From Actinomycetota bacterium (GTDB lineage: Bacteria > Actinomycetota > Thermoleophilia > Gaiellales > Gaiellaceae): a stretch of 45,648 nt of DNA. The translations under genes and the position numbers were made by a program. Below, piece after piece: positions 7,641 to 16,519 of the stretch (its first letter is position 1; each line of letters begins with the position of its first letter). Under the pieces are notes generated by a model, which had not been told where the DNA came from, ran no database searches, and was given only the letters and a program-made list of their open reading frames with translations. Location of the stretch: contig JACDEU010000019.1 in the NCBI GenBank assembly GCA_013816245.1, positions 1 to 45,648 on the forward strand. Reading direction: 5' to 3'.

Positions 7641-8486
7641 ATGAGGCGTCCTAAGTACAGCGCTACTCCAGTATCGGACGAGGAGCTCGGAGCGATGCTT
7701 GGGGCGTTCGCCGGGCCCGGCGAGCCGTTGCTTCGTCAGGAGCAACAGAGCCTGCATAGGACTTCTCGTCGAGCGATCGTGGTCGCCGCTGTCGTCGTTT
7801 TCGCTCTGGCGCTCTCCGTCCCCGCGCTCGCGCTTCATGAGGACGTCGCGCAGTCCGTCAGGGAGTTCCTGGCCAAGAAGAGCGAACCAAAGAATGCGAA
7901 GGAAGAAATAGAGGGGGTGGCGCGAGGGCCGCTGCAGGCCTTCCCACTGATCAAAGGAACCCTCCGCCGGAGCGGATCCACCGAGCTTCCGTACAAGCTG
8001 ACCAGTGTCCGTCAAGTCGTCGCGGCGAACACACCCCAAGGCGAAATCCGGCTCTATGAACTCCGCTTCTCCAACGGCTACCGCGGGTCGGCAATGGTCA
8101 GTGTTGCCGACCGCGGCGTGAGCGGCGCGAGTTGGGGCCCCGACACACCTTGTCCGCGTGGCTGGGCACTCAAAGCCGGTGGCTCGTTCGTCACGCTGCC
8201 GGGACGGACACCTCTGTTCGTCACGGGACGCGTCGGCGATGAAGTCGCTTCAGTCGAGGTCACATACCCCGACGGCCACACGAGCCGGGCTGCCGTTGGG
8301 GGCGGCTACGTCCTGGCATGGGTGATCCCAACCGGGAACACGCGAGACCCAGCCAACTACTCGCCACCGGTGAACCTGGTCGCTAGGAATACCGCCGGGA
8401 AAGAGCTGGGCCACATTTTCGTTCGCAGCGACGGCGACGTCCCCCCGTCTCCTGGCCAACCGGCTCAGGCGGTGGCGTGCGGTTAA
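7641..8486 (+). CDS. Sigma-linked membrane protein with one ectodomain module
   Basis: This 281-residue protein begins one base after the sigma stop, with RBS GAGGAGG. Residues 1-43 are cytoplasmic (SDEELGAMLGAFAGPGEPLL and a basic RTSRRA), a TM helix follows at about 44-64 (IVVAAVVVFALALSVPALAL), then an amphipathic stretch with a KKSEPKNAKEE charge block. The outside part holds one ectodomain module, ending in VASVEVTYPDGHTSRAAVGG and YVLAWVIP, close in pattern to the modules encoded at 5765 and 9330. It probably couples an outside signal to the sigma factor of 7040. Confidence 0.8.
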   Translation: MRRPKYSATPVSDEELGAMLGAFAGPGEPLLRQEQQSLHRTSRRAIVVAAVVVFALALSVPALALHEDVAQSVREFLAKKSEPKNAKEEIEGVARGPLQAFPLIKGTLRRSGSTELPYKLTSVRQVVAANTPQGEIRLYELRFSNGYRGSAMVSVADRGVSGASWGPDTPCPRGWALKAGGSFVTLPGRTPLFVTGRVGDEVASVEVTYPDGHTSRAAVGGGYVLAWVIPTGNTRDPANYSPPVNLVARNTAGKELGHIFVRSDGDVPPSPGQPAQAVACG

Positions 8487-8605
8487 CCCTTGGGGGATCA
8501 CGGAGCGATACTCGATTAGCGTGGATACGCGAAAGCAACTATCCAGTCGCTCCGCTGCCATAACGTCCGCAGGGGCGCGCGTGCGCGCCGACAATCGAGA
8601 GCAGA

Positions 8606-8809
8606 ATGAACGCCTTGAGAGCTAGCGCTGTAGGCCTCTTGGCGCTCGCCGTTGTGCTAGCAACGGCTGGCGCCTATCTCCTCGCGACCGTGGGAGGCGC
8701 TCATCGGCGTTCTCGCGTCGCTCGTCTGGCGTCGGTCGACGTAGGTCGTCGACTCCATATCCACGCAAATCGAGTACCGTCACGGGGCCTATTGATCCGC
8801 CGCAACTAA
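8606..8809 (+). CDS. Possible small membrane protein
   Basis: A 67-codon frame starts with a convincing TM helix (ASAVGLLALAVVLATAGAYLLA, residues 6-27), but the rest is Arg-rich and looks off-frame. A second frame offers EALIGVLASLVWRRS directly after the helix, so the gene may be a small two-helix protein with a one-base shift. There is no clear RBS. It ends just before the candidate promoter of the 8842 sigma gene. Confidence 0.3.
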   Translation: MNALRASAVGLLALAVVLATAGAYLLATVGGAHRRSRVARLASVDVGRRLHIHANRVPSRGLLIRRN

Positions 8810-8836
8810 ACAAAGACGGGGGCGTCTACTGTCGTA
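8805..8836 (+). promoter_or_regulatory. Candidate ECF-type leaderless promoter of the 8842 sigma gene
   Basis: ACTAAACAAA (8805-8814), 17 bases, TCGTA (8832-8836), 5 bases, then GTG 8842. All spacings equal those upstream of the 965 gene, while the 17-base spacers differ, as expected for a promoter kept by selection. Confidence 0.62.
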
Positions 8837-8841
8837 GTTGC

Positions 8842-9333
8842 GTGACGATGGCGCGCGGCGTTGACAGCAACCGGCTTGAGGCGGTCTATCGGGAGCGATT
8901 CAGCGATTTCCTGCGGATCGCGTTCGCGATCACTGGCGACGAGGCTTTGGCCTGTGACGCCGTCCAGGAGGCGTTCGCGAAGGCTCTTCGCTCGTCGGAA
9001 AGTTTTCGAGCTGAGTCGGCGCTCGATGGTTGGATCTGGGGCATCCTGATCAACGTTGCCCGCTCGCTACGGGCGAGCAAGGTCAGAGGTCTCGGACAAG
9101 ACGCGATCGACGCGGTAGTTCACCTTGACGCTGAGCAAGGGGAGTCCGAGTTTCGCCGCTGGGTTGCCGCGCTGCCCGAGCGGCAGCGCCTGGCCATCTT
9201 TCTCCGCTACTGGGTCGACCTCGACTACCGAAGCATTGCTGTGGCCCTCGACGTCGAGGTCGGCACCGTGTCCGCAACGTTGAACGCGGCTCATGCCAAT
9301 CTGCGCCGCCTGCTGAAGGAGGTTGCACCGTGA
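8842..9333 (+). CDS. ECF-type RNA polymerase sigma factor (subtype A, copy 2)
   Basis: This 163-residue protein is a clear paralogue of the one at 965: region 2 at 7-70 (LEAVYRERFSDFLRIAFAIT, then CDAVQEAFAKAL and LDGWIWGILIN), region 4 at 105-160 (LPERQRLAIFLRYWVDLDYR, then VGTVSATLNAAHANLRRLL). The shared helix sequence GTVSATLxAAHxxLR implies that both copies recognise similar promoters, in line with the matching upstream blocks. Start GTG 8842 is set by the promoter spacing; ATG 8848 is an alternative. The stop overlaps the start of the partner gene by four bases (GTGA). Confidence 0.9.
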   Translation: MTMARGVDSNRLEAVYRERFSDFLRIAFAITGDEALACDAVQEAFAKALRSSESFRAESALDGWIWGILINVARSLRASKVRGLGQDAIDAVVHLDAEQGESEFRRWVAALPERQRLAIFLRYWVDLDYRSIAVALDVEVGTVSATLNAAHANLRRLLKEVAP

Positions 9334-11174
9334 CCGGCATCGATTTGCTGATCCGCGACGAACTCGCGCGACTCTTGCCTCTGCCCGACGTGCGCCCGGA
9401 CTGGAGTGACGTTGTCCGGCGTGCGCGACCGAAGCGACGCGTGGCGGGTCCTCGAATGGCGCTGGTCGGTGCCGGGCTCGCAGCGGCGCTGGTCATCGCT
9501 TTGGTGACGCCCGTGGGCGCGGCGATCGGGCATCTCCTTGGTGACTTCTCAGCCTGGGTCAGCGGTGAGCCGGGGACTCCTGCCTCGCCTGCCGAGCAGC
9601 AGGAGTTCCAGCAGGCGAACGGGCGCAGCTGGACGCAGTTCGCGCCTGGGACGCAGTTGCGCCGCCTCGCGAGGACAAGCGTCTCTGGGACCGAGTTCAC
9701 GCTCTATGGGTTCCGCACCGGCGACTCCCTCTGCTTGCGTCTTGCCGCAACGGGTGTGGCCTCAGCGCCTTCGACCCGCTGTGCGCCGCTCCACCATCTG
9801 CAGACGGCCGCTGTGCCGGCTTTGGTGGTCGCCGTCGACGAGCCGATCGGCTCTAGCCATGAGCCCCCTGGCCCGGACGGGGCCGTGGCCGAGCGCTACT
9901 CAGCGACCTTCGGGATCGCTTCGGACGGTGTCAAGCGTCTCATCCTGCATGCGGACGACGGGAACCACGAGGCCTTGATCGAGGGCAACGCGTTCCTCTA
10001 CATCGCCGACCACCCGAAGGCAGGCACACGCGTGCGCTCTGTCGAGGCTGTCGCCGGCGACGGTTCGCGTGTTGCGCTGCCGTTCGCGTCGTCGCCGTAT
10101 GGGATGCTCGATCTGGCTGCGCCGCCGACCGGCAGACTGCACGGGCCCGACCACGTGGAGCGAAAGTTGGACGGCGGAAAGATTGGTTGGCTCGAGCGAC
10201 TCGAGCCGCGTGGCGAGCCGATGCCGGCGAGCCTTCGCGCACAGTTGGAGGGATCGATCAGCCACCACGGGCTGCCTATTCGTCCTGGCGCTCAGGGCGA
10301 TACGCACCAGCCGCTCAAGCCGCTGCTCTTCCGCCTACTGCAGCCGGATGCGAACGACTTCATCCGCCTCGCGATCGTCGCCGTCTCGCCGACCGACAGC
10401 ATGGCCAACCCGCAGGCCGGTGTCTGCTATTACCTGATCGAGTCGCCAGGGATCGGCGGTACCTGCGCGGTACAGCTTGGTGAGCTGTTCCGGCGGGCCC
10501 CCTTCACGTTCGGCGGCGCTGGCAGCGGTCCCAGCGAATACTCGATCATCGGCGGACTTGCAAGCGACGACGTTGACGCGATCAAGGTCTTCCTCGGCTC
10601 CGGCGCTGTCCTTGACGCGGCGCTCCGCGACAACGCATATCTGGCCCGGATCGCCCGCAGCGACTACCCGATCCGCGTCGTGGCCTACGACCAGGCCAAC
10701 CACGTCATCGGCTTGGAGACATTCGAGAACGATGGGATGAGCTCACCCGCTCCAGCCGAGGCGCGTAAGAGCGTTCACGAGATCGCCCGCGTCAACGCTG
10801 ACGGCGGCGGCGAACTCGTCATCCGCGCCGGAGCCGCCGCCGGCGGCTACCGCTGCTATGAAATCCGCGTCTCAGAGGGCGGCCAGGGAGGGGGCTGCAC
10901 GCCGTGGCCGCCACAAGGCCCACAGCTCCAGCTCCTTAACCTCCAGCGCTCCGGCCACGACCTCTTCCTTACCGGGGAGGTGCCCGACGCCGTCGACTCG
11001 GTCAAGGTCACCTTCAGCGACGGCAAGACCGCGACGGCGAAAACGATCGAAGGGTTCGTCGCCTATCCGCTGCCCGCTCAGGAGGCGGCGTCCGCCACGA
11101 TCACGGTCGTTGTCCGGGCGCTCGACGGCCAAGGTCACGAGATCGCCAAGCGAGGATTGAAGACAAGCCACTGA
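9330..11174 (+). CDS. Large sigma-linked membrane protein with three ectodomain repeats
   Basis: This 614-residue protein has a cytoplasmic N-terminus (ELARLLPLPD, then RPDWSDVVRRAR, the motif also present in the 1450 partner) and a TM helix at about 43-65 (ALVGAGLAAALVIALVT). The outside region contains three module copies, at about 120-226 (Cys135/Cys151), 355-442 (Cys366/Cys379) and 492-582 (Cys509/Cys523). Each has a Cys pair and most end in V-x-x-(V/I)-x-(V/L)-x(3)-(D/S)-G followed by an aromatic strand (VKRLILHADDG; VDAIKVFLGSG; VDSVKVTFSDG). Repeated, disulfide-stabilised beta modules suit binding or mechanical sensing at the cell surface. It is coupled to the sigma gene by a GTGA overlap and is the longest partner in the cluster. 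Confidence 0.83.
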   Translation: MTGIDLLIRDELARLLPLPDVRPDWSDVVRRARPKRRVAGPRMALVGAGLAAALVIALVTPVGAAIGHLLGDFSAWVSGEPGTPASPAEQQEFQQANGRSWTQFAPGTQLRRLARTSVSGTEFTLYGFRTGDSLCLRLAATGVASAPSTRCAPLHHLQTAAVPALVVAVDEPIGSSHEPPGPDGAVAERYSATFGIASDGVKRLILHADDGNHEALIEGNAFLYIADHPKAGTRVRSVEAVAGDGSRVALPFASSPYGMLDLAAPPTGRLHGPDHVERKLDGGKIGWLERLEPRGEPMPASLRAQLEGSISHHGLPIRPGAQGDTHQPLKPLLFRLLQPDANDFIRLAIVAVSPTDSMANPQAGVCYYLIESPGIGGTCAVQLGELFRRAPFTFGGAGSGPSEYSIIGGLASDDVDAIKVFLGSGAVLDAALRDNAYLARIARSDYPIRVVAYDQANHVIGLETFENDGMSSPAPAEARKSVHEIARVNADGGGELVIRAGAAAGGYRCYEIRVSEGGQGGGCTPWPPQGPQLQLLNLQRSGHDLFLTGEVPDAVDSVKVTFSDGKTATAKTIEGFVAYPLPAQEAASATITVVVRALDGQGHEIAKRGLKTSH

Positions 11175-11213
11175 CTGCGACTGGTCGGTCCGTCAAATCG
11201 GTAGAACAGGGCG

Positions 11214-11448
11214 ATGACGTGGATGATTGAGGATGGCCCCATTCCGAGTTCGGAAAACGATCGGGATGCCATCGGCTGGCGTTGGGAGATCGAGCGCGGC
11301 GAAGCGAATCGACGGCTCCTGGTTGAGGTTTCCAATCCAGGCGATGGGAATTAACCCCTCGACGCTTCCTGACGAGGTACGGCTCGCGAAGGACACGCAG
11401 GGTCAGAGCGCGGCGTTCTCGGCCGGGACCCCGACCGGGCAGGATTAG
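11214..11448 (+). pseudogene. Small gene remnant with one frameshift
   Basis: From ATG 11214 a 46-codon frame reads MTWMIEDGPIPSSENDRDAI and continues RRLLVEVSNPGDGN to TAA 11352. A neighbouring frame then continues naturally with NPSTLPDEVRLAKDTQGQSA to a TAG at 11446-11448. Joined, they make a small soluble protein of about 77 residues. No family is recognised, and the remainder of 11175-11730 shows no other gene. Confidence 0.35.
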
Positions 11449-11730
11449 CTTCGCGACGTCTGAGCGCACGGAAACTCCTTACGGCGGCTAGCAGGGTCGC
11501 GGCGACGTGGCCTAGTCGCGGACGTAGCTTCATCTCGGCGCAATGAAGTCTATGGCTCTGAATTCGGCTGACTACCTTGGTTGTACGGAACGCTGTCGTG
11601 GTGCGCGGTGTAATGAAGAAGGCATGATCGTGCCACGAGTCGCCTTTGTCGTTGTCGCCTCGAGCCACCGTATGCCCGGCCAGTTGGATGATCCGCCGGC
11701 GCGAAGGGAAGGGTGCACACACGCGTGGCG

Positions 11731-13260
11731 TTAAAGGATCTGAGTAAGTCCGGCGAAGTTGGTCTTGTAGATCTGGCCGTGCCGGTAGTCGAGGAACAGT
11801 CGCCGACCGGTCGGAGTGCGCTCGACGAGCACCAGCCTTGCACCGGGACCTGTCCATAGGCCGATCCTGCCGATTGGCGGGGTCGAAGTCGCTTCCGGCA
11901 ACGCCACCACTCGGCCACCGAACTGGGCGGCGACGTCGGCGGCGGCAGGCATCGGATTCGCGTAGCGAACATGCTTGAAGACGCGTGCGCGGGCGAGCCA
12001 GGCAAGGTCACGAGCGACGGCGCGCTCGGTGAAGAAGCGCCGGCCTCGCGCGGTCAGCGGAATCTCGACGGCGTCGTGAGTTCCGTGACTGTCGTTCCAG
12101 GTATGCCCGTACTCCCCAGTGACGGTGCAGCCGTCGAAGGGGGCGACGAAGGGCGCGCCAGGATCCCCAACGAATGCGGTGTATCGGATCCGCACGGTCG
12201 GGGCGAGCTGTCTCTGCACGCCCTTTCCTTTTTGAAAGAGCTTGCCGGCGAAGCGGACGAACTTGAAGCAGGTAACGCCGATCTGTCGTCTCTTGCCTTC
12301 GAGCAAGTGTTTTGTCTTGGGGGAAAGCCCTGACAGGTCTAGCTCGACGTCGATGCCGTGGACGGTGACGGACGCGCCGTTTGCGGCACCGCCTTGGCTG
12401 ACGGGATGAGCCGGCGGCGGGGCCTGGCGAAGTCGTGCAGGTGGCGCCGGGGAAGGCGTTGTCGCCCGTACTGGATTTCGGTATTTGCCGCATCCCTTGC
12501 GGACGGTGCACTGCACAAATAGTGGTTTTTCCTCCTTGTCGAGGGCGACGATTCCGTGCGCTACAACCGCAGAATGGCCGCCCAGGTACGTGTTCTCTCG
12601 CGCATCGACGGTGTAGGCGATCTTGTTGTCAACGCCGATCACGCCCACCTTCGCCACCGGGTCAGCGGCGAAGCCTTCCAACCGCGCGAGCCGAGCGATC
12701 CTGTCTCTCGTTGCAAAGAAGACCGAGAAGTCGAGGATCGGTTGCACCTTCGACGGGAAACCGAATGAGCCACCGGCCAGCGGACAGCCAACCGCACCGA
12801 AGCGCGAACGGCTGCGCAGTTGCAGTTGGGCCGGCGTTAGGTGCCGCTCGACCGCACCAACTGCGTAGCAAGGGCCACCTTTCTTCCGCTTGATCACGTA
12901 GAAGGCCTGGCCGTTGCGGCTGGCGATCAGAGTGACTCGCGCCTTCGCACCTGCCATCTCGCTGAGATTGAATTGTTCGGCCGCACTCAGGTCGCGGACT
13001 TCGCTCCCACCGAACAATCCCTTTAGATGACCGGTGAGGGCGAGGGCGGAGCCGGTAGCCAGCGCGACAATCAGCAACGCTGCGACGAGCAGCCCCCAGC
13101 GGCGTAGATGCCTTGGCTCGCGGTTTGCGTCCTTGCCGATCTCTGCGTCGAAGTTTGGTGCCAGGCGATGCCAGAGGACGCGGGTGGTGAGCTCGTCGGG
13201 CTCGGGGACCGTGTCCCAGATCCGCTGTAGCTCGTCGAACTCAGCGTAGAGACCGGACAT
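11731..13260 (-). CDS. Sigma-linked membrane protein, large ectodomain
   Basis: ATG 13260 follows the RBS AAAGGAG and overlaps the end of the sigma gene by 20 bases; the frame itself runs back to 13374 but that extension lies inside the sigma gene. The 509-residue protein has a cytoplasmic part (GLYAEFDELQRIWDTVPEPD, 1-54), a TM helix at 55-75 (WGLLVAALLIVALATGSALAL) and a long outside region. The outer part has a first domain with Cys residues (GGPCYAVGA, AVGCPLAGG, VQCTVRKGCGKY), a Pro/Ala linker near 305-325 (PSPAPPARLRQAPPPAHP), and a second domain of about 185 residues with two Cys (TCFKF, DGCTV) and strand-rich sequence. It has no DG module like the plus-strand partners. It is the probable sensor/anti-sigma for the sigma factor at 13834. 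Confidence 0.8.
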   Translation of the reverse strand: MSGLYAEFDELQRIWDTVPEPDELTTRVLWHRLAPNFDAEIGKDANREPRHLRRWGLLVAALLIVALATGSALALTGHLKGLFGGSEVRDLSAAEQFNLSEMAGAKARVTLIASRNGQAFYVIKRKKGGPCYAVGAVERHLTPAQLQLRSRSRFGAVGCPLAGGSFGFPSKVQPILDFSVFFATRDRIARLARLEGFAADPVAKVGVIGVDNKIAYTVDARENTYLGGHSAVVAHGIVALDKEEKPLFVQCTVRKGCGKYRNPVRATTPSPAPPARLRQAPPPAHPVSQGGAANGASVTVHGIDVELDLSGLSPKTKHLLEGKRRQIGVTCFKFVRFAGKLFQKGKGVQRQLAPTVRIRYTAFVGDPGAPFVAPFDGCTVTGEYGHTWNDSHGTHDAVEIPLTARGRRFFTERAVARDLAWLARARVFKHVRYANPMPAAADVAAQFGGRVVALPEATSTPPIGRIGLWTGPGARLVLVERTPTGRRLFLDYRHGQIYKTNFAGLTQIL

Positions 13261-13834
13261 CCCGCGCTCCTTTCGTTTCGCGTTCAATAGCTTCGAGTCG
13301 CGTTCGTAAGGGGGCGCGCAGGCGGTGCAGGCGCGAGCGAACAGTTCCGACCGGAAGTCGAAGCACCTCGGCACACTCCTCGTAGGTCAGGTCGAGACAG
13401 GCGTGCAGAAGCAGTAAGTCCTTGTCCTCCTCGCGCATGCAGCTGAGTAGATCCCGCAGCGCGGCAACGCCGTCCGACGCCACCGCTCTCTCAAGACTGC
13501 GATCTTCAACCTCGTCATAGACAAAGAGGCGCGCCAGCGTCCGTAGCGCGCGGCCACGGTCACGACGGTTGTGGCGGATCAGATTGACAGCGATCCCGAT
13601 CAACCACGGGCGCGCATTCGAACGCGTTAGGTCGTAATCCCCACGACGGCGAAAGGCGATCTCAAACGTGCCCGCGACCAGATCAGCCGCCTCGCCATCG
13701 CCAACCCGGACCCGTGCGAAACGGTGCAGAAGAGCAACGTGTCGCTCGAAGACCACCCCGAACGCCTCAGGGTCGCTCAGGGAGCGCTCGATTGCCTCGG
13801 CGTCAGTCAAGCCCCTCAGGTCCGCGGCGGCCAC
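13241..13834 (-). CDS. ECF-type RNA polymerase sigma factor (subtype B, copy 2)
   Basis: Region 2 is at about 20-95 (DPEAFGVVFERHVALLHRFA, then ADLVAGTFEIAFRRRGDYDL and RPWLIGIAVNLIRHNRRDRG) and region 4 at 130-185 (REEDKDLLLLHACLDLTYEE, then the helix LPVGTVRSRLHRLRAPLRT). It is the closest relative of the 5290 factor. The frame is open to GTG 13879, but AGGAGG at 13839-13844 sits four bases before the GTG at 13834, which starts a normal-length protein (VAAADLRGLTDAEA). A GTG at 13837 is too close to that RBS. Downstream it overlaps its membrane partner by 20 bases. This is the only sigma cassette of the cluster on the minus strand. Confidence 0.87.
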   Translation of the reverse strand: MAAADLRGLTDAEAIERSLSDPEAFGVVFERHVALLHRFARVRVGDGEAADLVAGTFEIAFRRRGDYDLTRSNARPWLIGIAVNLIRHNRRDRGRALRTLARLFVYDEVEDRSLERAVASDGVAALRDLLSCMREEDKDLLLLHACLDLTYEECAEVLRLPVGTVRSRLHRLRAPLRTRLEAIERETKGARDVRSLR

Positions 13835-14005
13835 CACTCCTCCTTGCCCGAACCAGCCCAAGCGGTTCCCACTTTGCACTGATCGGGGGCCAGCGACCGC
13901 ACCTCCTGCCGTCGTTGGTTGCTAGTTCGCCGGGTCGAGTGGCCTATGACCGAGCCGTGCATTCGACAAATGCTCACGGGATTCGCTAGTCGGTAGGGGT
14001 CCCGG

Positions 14006-14659
14006 TTACTTCACGGGGCCGAGTTCGCGAATCAAGCGGCCAAGCAGCGTGCGCGTCTCCCTCTCACCGAAGTAGTGGAGGGTGGCCACATACCAGGTTC
14101 CACTTTGTCGCCAGGCAAAACGCGTGTGATTGCAGAAGTAGACGCCGCGAGCCCCGGTACCGCATGCCATGCCGTAGCCGGACGCATCCACGAGCAAGCC
14201 CCGCTTTCCTCCCAGAGTCGCTGGCCGCGTGCCGGTCGGAACAAGCCGTGGCCCAGTAAGGCGGCGGTAAAGATCAAAGTGCAGGAAACAGCACGGTCGG
14301 TTGCGCCACAGATGTTGGCGCCAGTCCGGACCGCTGTCCGGCTCCCATCCCGCGCCGTAGTGAAAGGTGACTTGGACGACAATGCCGCCGCTGTCTCGGT
14401 AGCGGAAGTGTTCCGCCACCAGTAGCGGAAGTGGACGGCCGGGTCGGGCAGGAATAGTCGGGCGCGGCAGCCGGCGCGGGCAGAGCGCGATCGCCTTGGC
14501 GAGGCGGCACTGCGTCCGTACCTGTGGAGGAAGCGGATAAAGGCGTACCGGCGCGAAGGCTCGGGCGGGCGGGGGATCTCCCTTCGCGCCCCTCGCTTCA
14601 CCCCCGAGCGTCAGGGCGAAACAGCAAAGGACCAGCGCCAGAGCTCCATGGTGAGCCAT
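14006..14659 (-). CDS. Secreted protein of unknown function
   Basis: ATG 14659 begins a good signal peptide (AHHGALALVLCCFALTLGGE). The upstream extension to 14803 is Arg-rich and overlaps the next gene, so it is unlikely. The mature part of about 190 residues has several Cys (TQCRLAKAIALCP, RPCCFLHFDLY, GMACGTG, YFCNH) and an aromatic strand pattern (TWYVATLHYFGE). No family is recognised. It is downstream of the GntR regulator on the same strand, with about 130 bases between them. Confidence 0.65.
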   Translation of the reverse strand: MAHHGALALVLCCFALTLGGEARGAKGDPPPARAFAPVRLYPLPPQVRTQCRLAKAIALCPRRLPRPTIPARPGRPLPLLVAEHFRYRDSGGIVVQVTFHYGAGWEPDSGPDWRQHLWRNRPCCFLHFDLYRRLTGPRLVPTGTRPATLGGKRGLLVDASGYGMACGTGARGVYFCNHTRFAWRQSGTWYVATLHYFGERETRTLLGRLIRELGPVK

Positions 14660-14789
14660 GCTTGGTTTACGGGCAGTGCGCGGTCTTAGGTCCGACGAGG
14701 CATGCGCCTCACGGGTTTGGAGGCGTCCGAGTAGCGGTGGGGAACTGAGATCGAATTGGAATCCGCGCGCCGCATTTCTCGCGGACGTT

Positions 14790-15149
14790 TCAGCCAACCT
14801 CATCGATGATCTGAATCAGCTCGTCGACCCGATAGCCCTGTCGGCGTGCGAAGAGGACGAGCTCGCGGGCGCGGGCGACGAGTGCACCGCGCTCCGGTGT
14901 GCCGGCGACGGTAATGCCTCGGCCGCGGCGGAATTCGAGCAACCCTTCGTCGCGCAAGGCGCGCAATGCACGAAGAACGGTGTTCGTGTTCACATCGAGA
15001 ACAGCCGCCAGATCACGCGCCGGCGGCAGGCGCTCGCCGGGGTTTGCTTCACCATCGGCGATCGCCCGGCGGATCTCGGCTGCGACCTGCTCGTGCAGCT
15101 CGACTGGCTCGTCGCGATCAACCTTGACACCAAGCATGGTGCTAGCCAT
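14790..15149 (-). CDS. GntR-family regulator, YtrA-like short form
   Basis: This 119-residue protein has an N-terminal winged helix-turn-helix (VELHEQVAAEIRRAIADGEA, then GERLPPARDLAAVLDVNTNT and VLRALRALRDEGLLEFRRGR, residues 15-80). A short C-terminal helix pair follows (LVARARELVLFARRQGYRVD). The small effector-less tail is that of the YtrA subfamily, which usually represses its own operon and neighbouring transport genes. Here the divergent neighbour is the beta-propeller gene at 15185, and only 35 bases separate the two starts, so a shared operator is likely. The partly symmetric GCTAGCCATATTAGC next to its start codon is one candidate. Confidence 0.85.
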   Translation of the reverse strand: MASTMLGVKVDRDEPVELHEQVAAEIRRAIADGEANPGERLPPARDLAAVLDVNTNTVLRALRALRDEGLLEFRRGRGITVAGTPERGALVARARELVLFARRQGYRVDELIQIIDEVG

Positions 15150-15184
15150 ATTAGCTCCATGCCACGCTCAGGGAAAGGGCTGCC

Positions 15185-16515
15185 GTGACCGTCAGCGCAC
15201 CGCCGCGCCCACCGCTGGCACCGAGCCCCGACGAACTCGAAGCGCTTATCAAAGAGGCGCGGCGGCGCGCCTGGCGTCGCCGTCTCGCCTACGTTCTCTC
15301 GCTCTTCGTCGTCGGCGGGGCGCTCGGCCTCTACTTCGCGGTCGGCCCCGGCGGCGGCACGCCTGGCAGCGACGGCTCGACTGGCCATCCACGTCCGAGT
15401 GGCCAGGCTCAGGAGGGGCAGCGAATCGCTCGGGTCGCAGCGCGAACGATCATCGTCGAGGCCGGGCTACCCTCACCCGGCCTTTGGTGGGCTATGAACG
15501 GTCTTGGCCTTTGGTGGAGCCGCGATGGTGGCAAGCGCTGGCGGACGATCGCGCCGCCCCAGGTCAGCTCGAGTGGCGATGTCGTTGCCCGTGTTAGCGA
15601 CATCTCCGCCGTCGACGATCAGCACATCTGGGTTGGCGCGGCCGACATCGCGGGCGACAGAGTCGTCAACGGCTCGACGCGCCACATGGCGATCGAGCGT
15701 ATGCAGGACGGCGGCAAGACGTGGAAGTCGGTCGTACCGCCGGGCTGCTACGGCTGTGGCGGTGCGTATTTGAGCTTCCTCGACGTGCGTCGTGGCTTCG
15801 CCTTGGTCGGGATGCAGCCCGAGCCCCAGCTGTACCTGACGCGAGACGGCGGTGACAGCTGGCAGCGGATTGGGAGCGACGTCTCGTTCACCGGTCCTAT
15901 CCGTTTCTTGAGCGACCGCGTGGGCTGGGCCGTCAGCGAGCCGGGCCGGATGATCGGGCCCTCGCAGAGCGTGCCGCTCGGTGGTGGTCTCCTCTACCGC
16001 ACGATCGACGGCGGTCGCCATTGGCGGCGCGTCGTGCTGACGCCGCCGCCGCGCTACCGCGGAAGTCCGGCGACAGCTGGCGTGCCGCGCTTCTTCAGCG
16101 CGCGCTGGGGAGTGGTCGGCGTGCGCTATCGCGACCGTACCCGCGCGCAGCACCTGCTCATCTACACGACGCATGACGGCGGCGACAGTTGGTCAGCGCA
16201 TCCGGCACCAGTGGCCGTCGACCTGCGCGCCTACAGCTGGGGGATCCCCGAGGGCCTACCGTTTCGGCTGCGACGATGAACGACTGGTTCGTCTTCGTCG
16301 GGCCGATGCTCTACACGACCAGTGACGGTGGCAGTACTTGGTCGACGACCCGAACGGTCGCGCCGAAGGCGCCGCAAGTCTGGGATGTCTCCTTTAGCTC
16401 GGCGACCGACGGCTGGGCGATCTTCGCCCCGGTCGTTACCGGCCCGCGAGCAGGCTCGGCGCTGGTCACGACAAGCGATGGCGGCCGCCACTGGGCGCCG
16501 CTGGCACCGCGCTAA
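15185..16515 (+). pseudogene. Membrane-anchored beta-propeller protein, frameshifted near 16250
   Basis: Starting at GTG 15185, residues 1-35 are cytoplasmic (SPDELEALIKEARRRAWRRR) and a TM helix lies at about 36-54. The outside part holds repeated Asp-box-like blades: WWSRDGGKRW, RMQDGGKTW, LTRDGGDSW, RTIDGGRHW, TTHDGGDSW. The first frame ends at TGA 16277-16279. A second frame, entering near 16250, continues the propeller with MLYTTSDGGSTWSTTR and VTTSDGGRHWAPL to TAA 16515. One base gained or lost in the GGGGATCCCCGAGGG stretch explains this. The whole would be about 443 residues, a Ycf48/BNR-like propeller of about seven blades that may bind a ligand or partner at the surface. It is divergent from the GntR gene and shares its N-terminal module with the next gene. 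Confidence 0.72.
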
Positions 16516-16519
16516 GTCC

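Noticed and set aside
14660-14803. N-terminal extension of the secreted protein at 14006
   Set aside because: It overlaps the GntR gene and would place the signal peptide 48 residues inside the protein.
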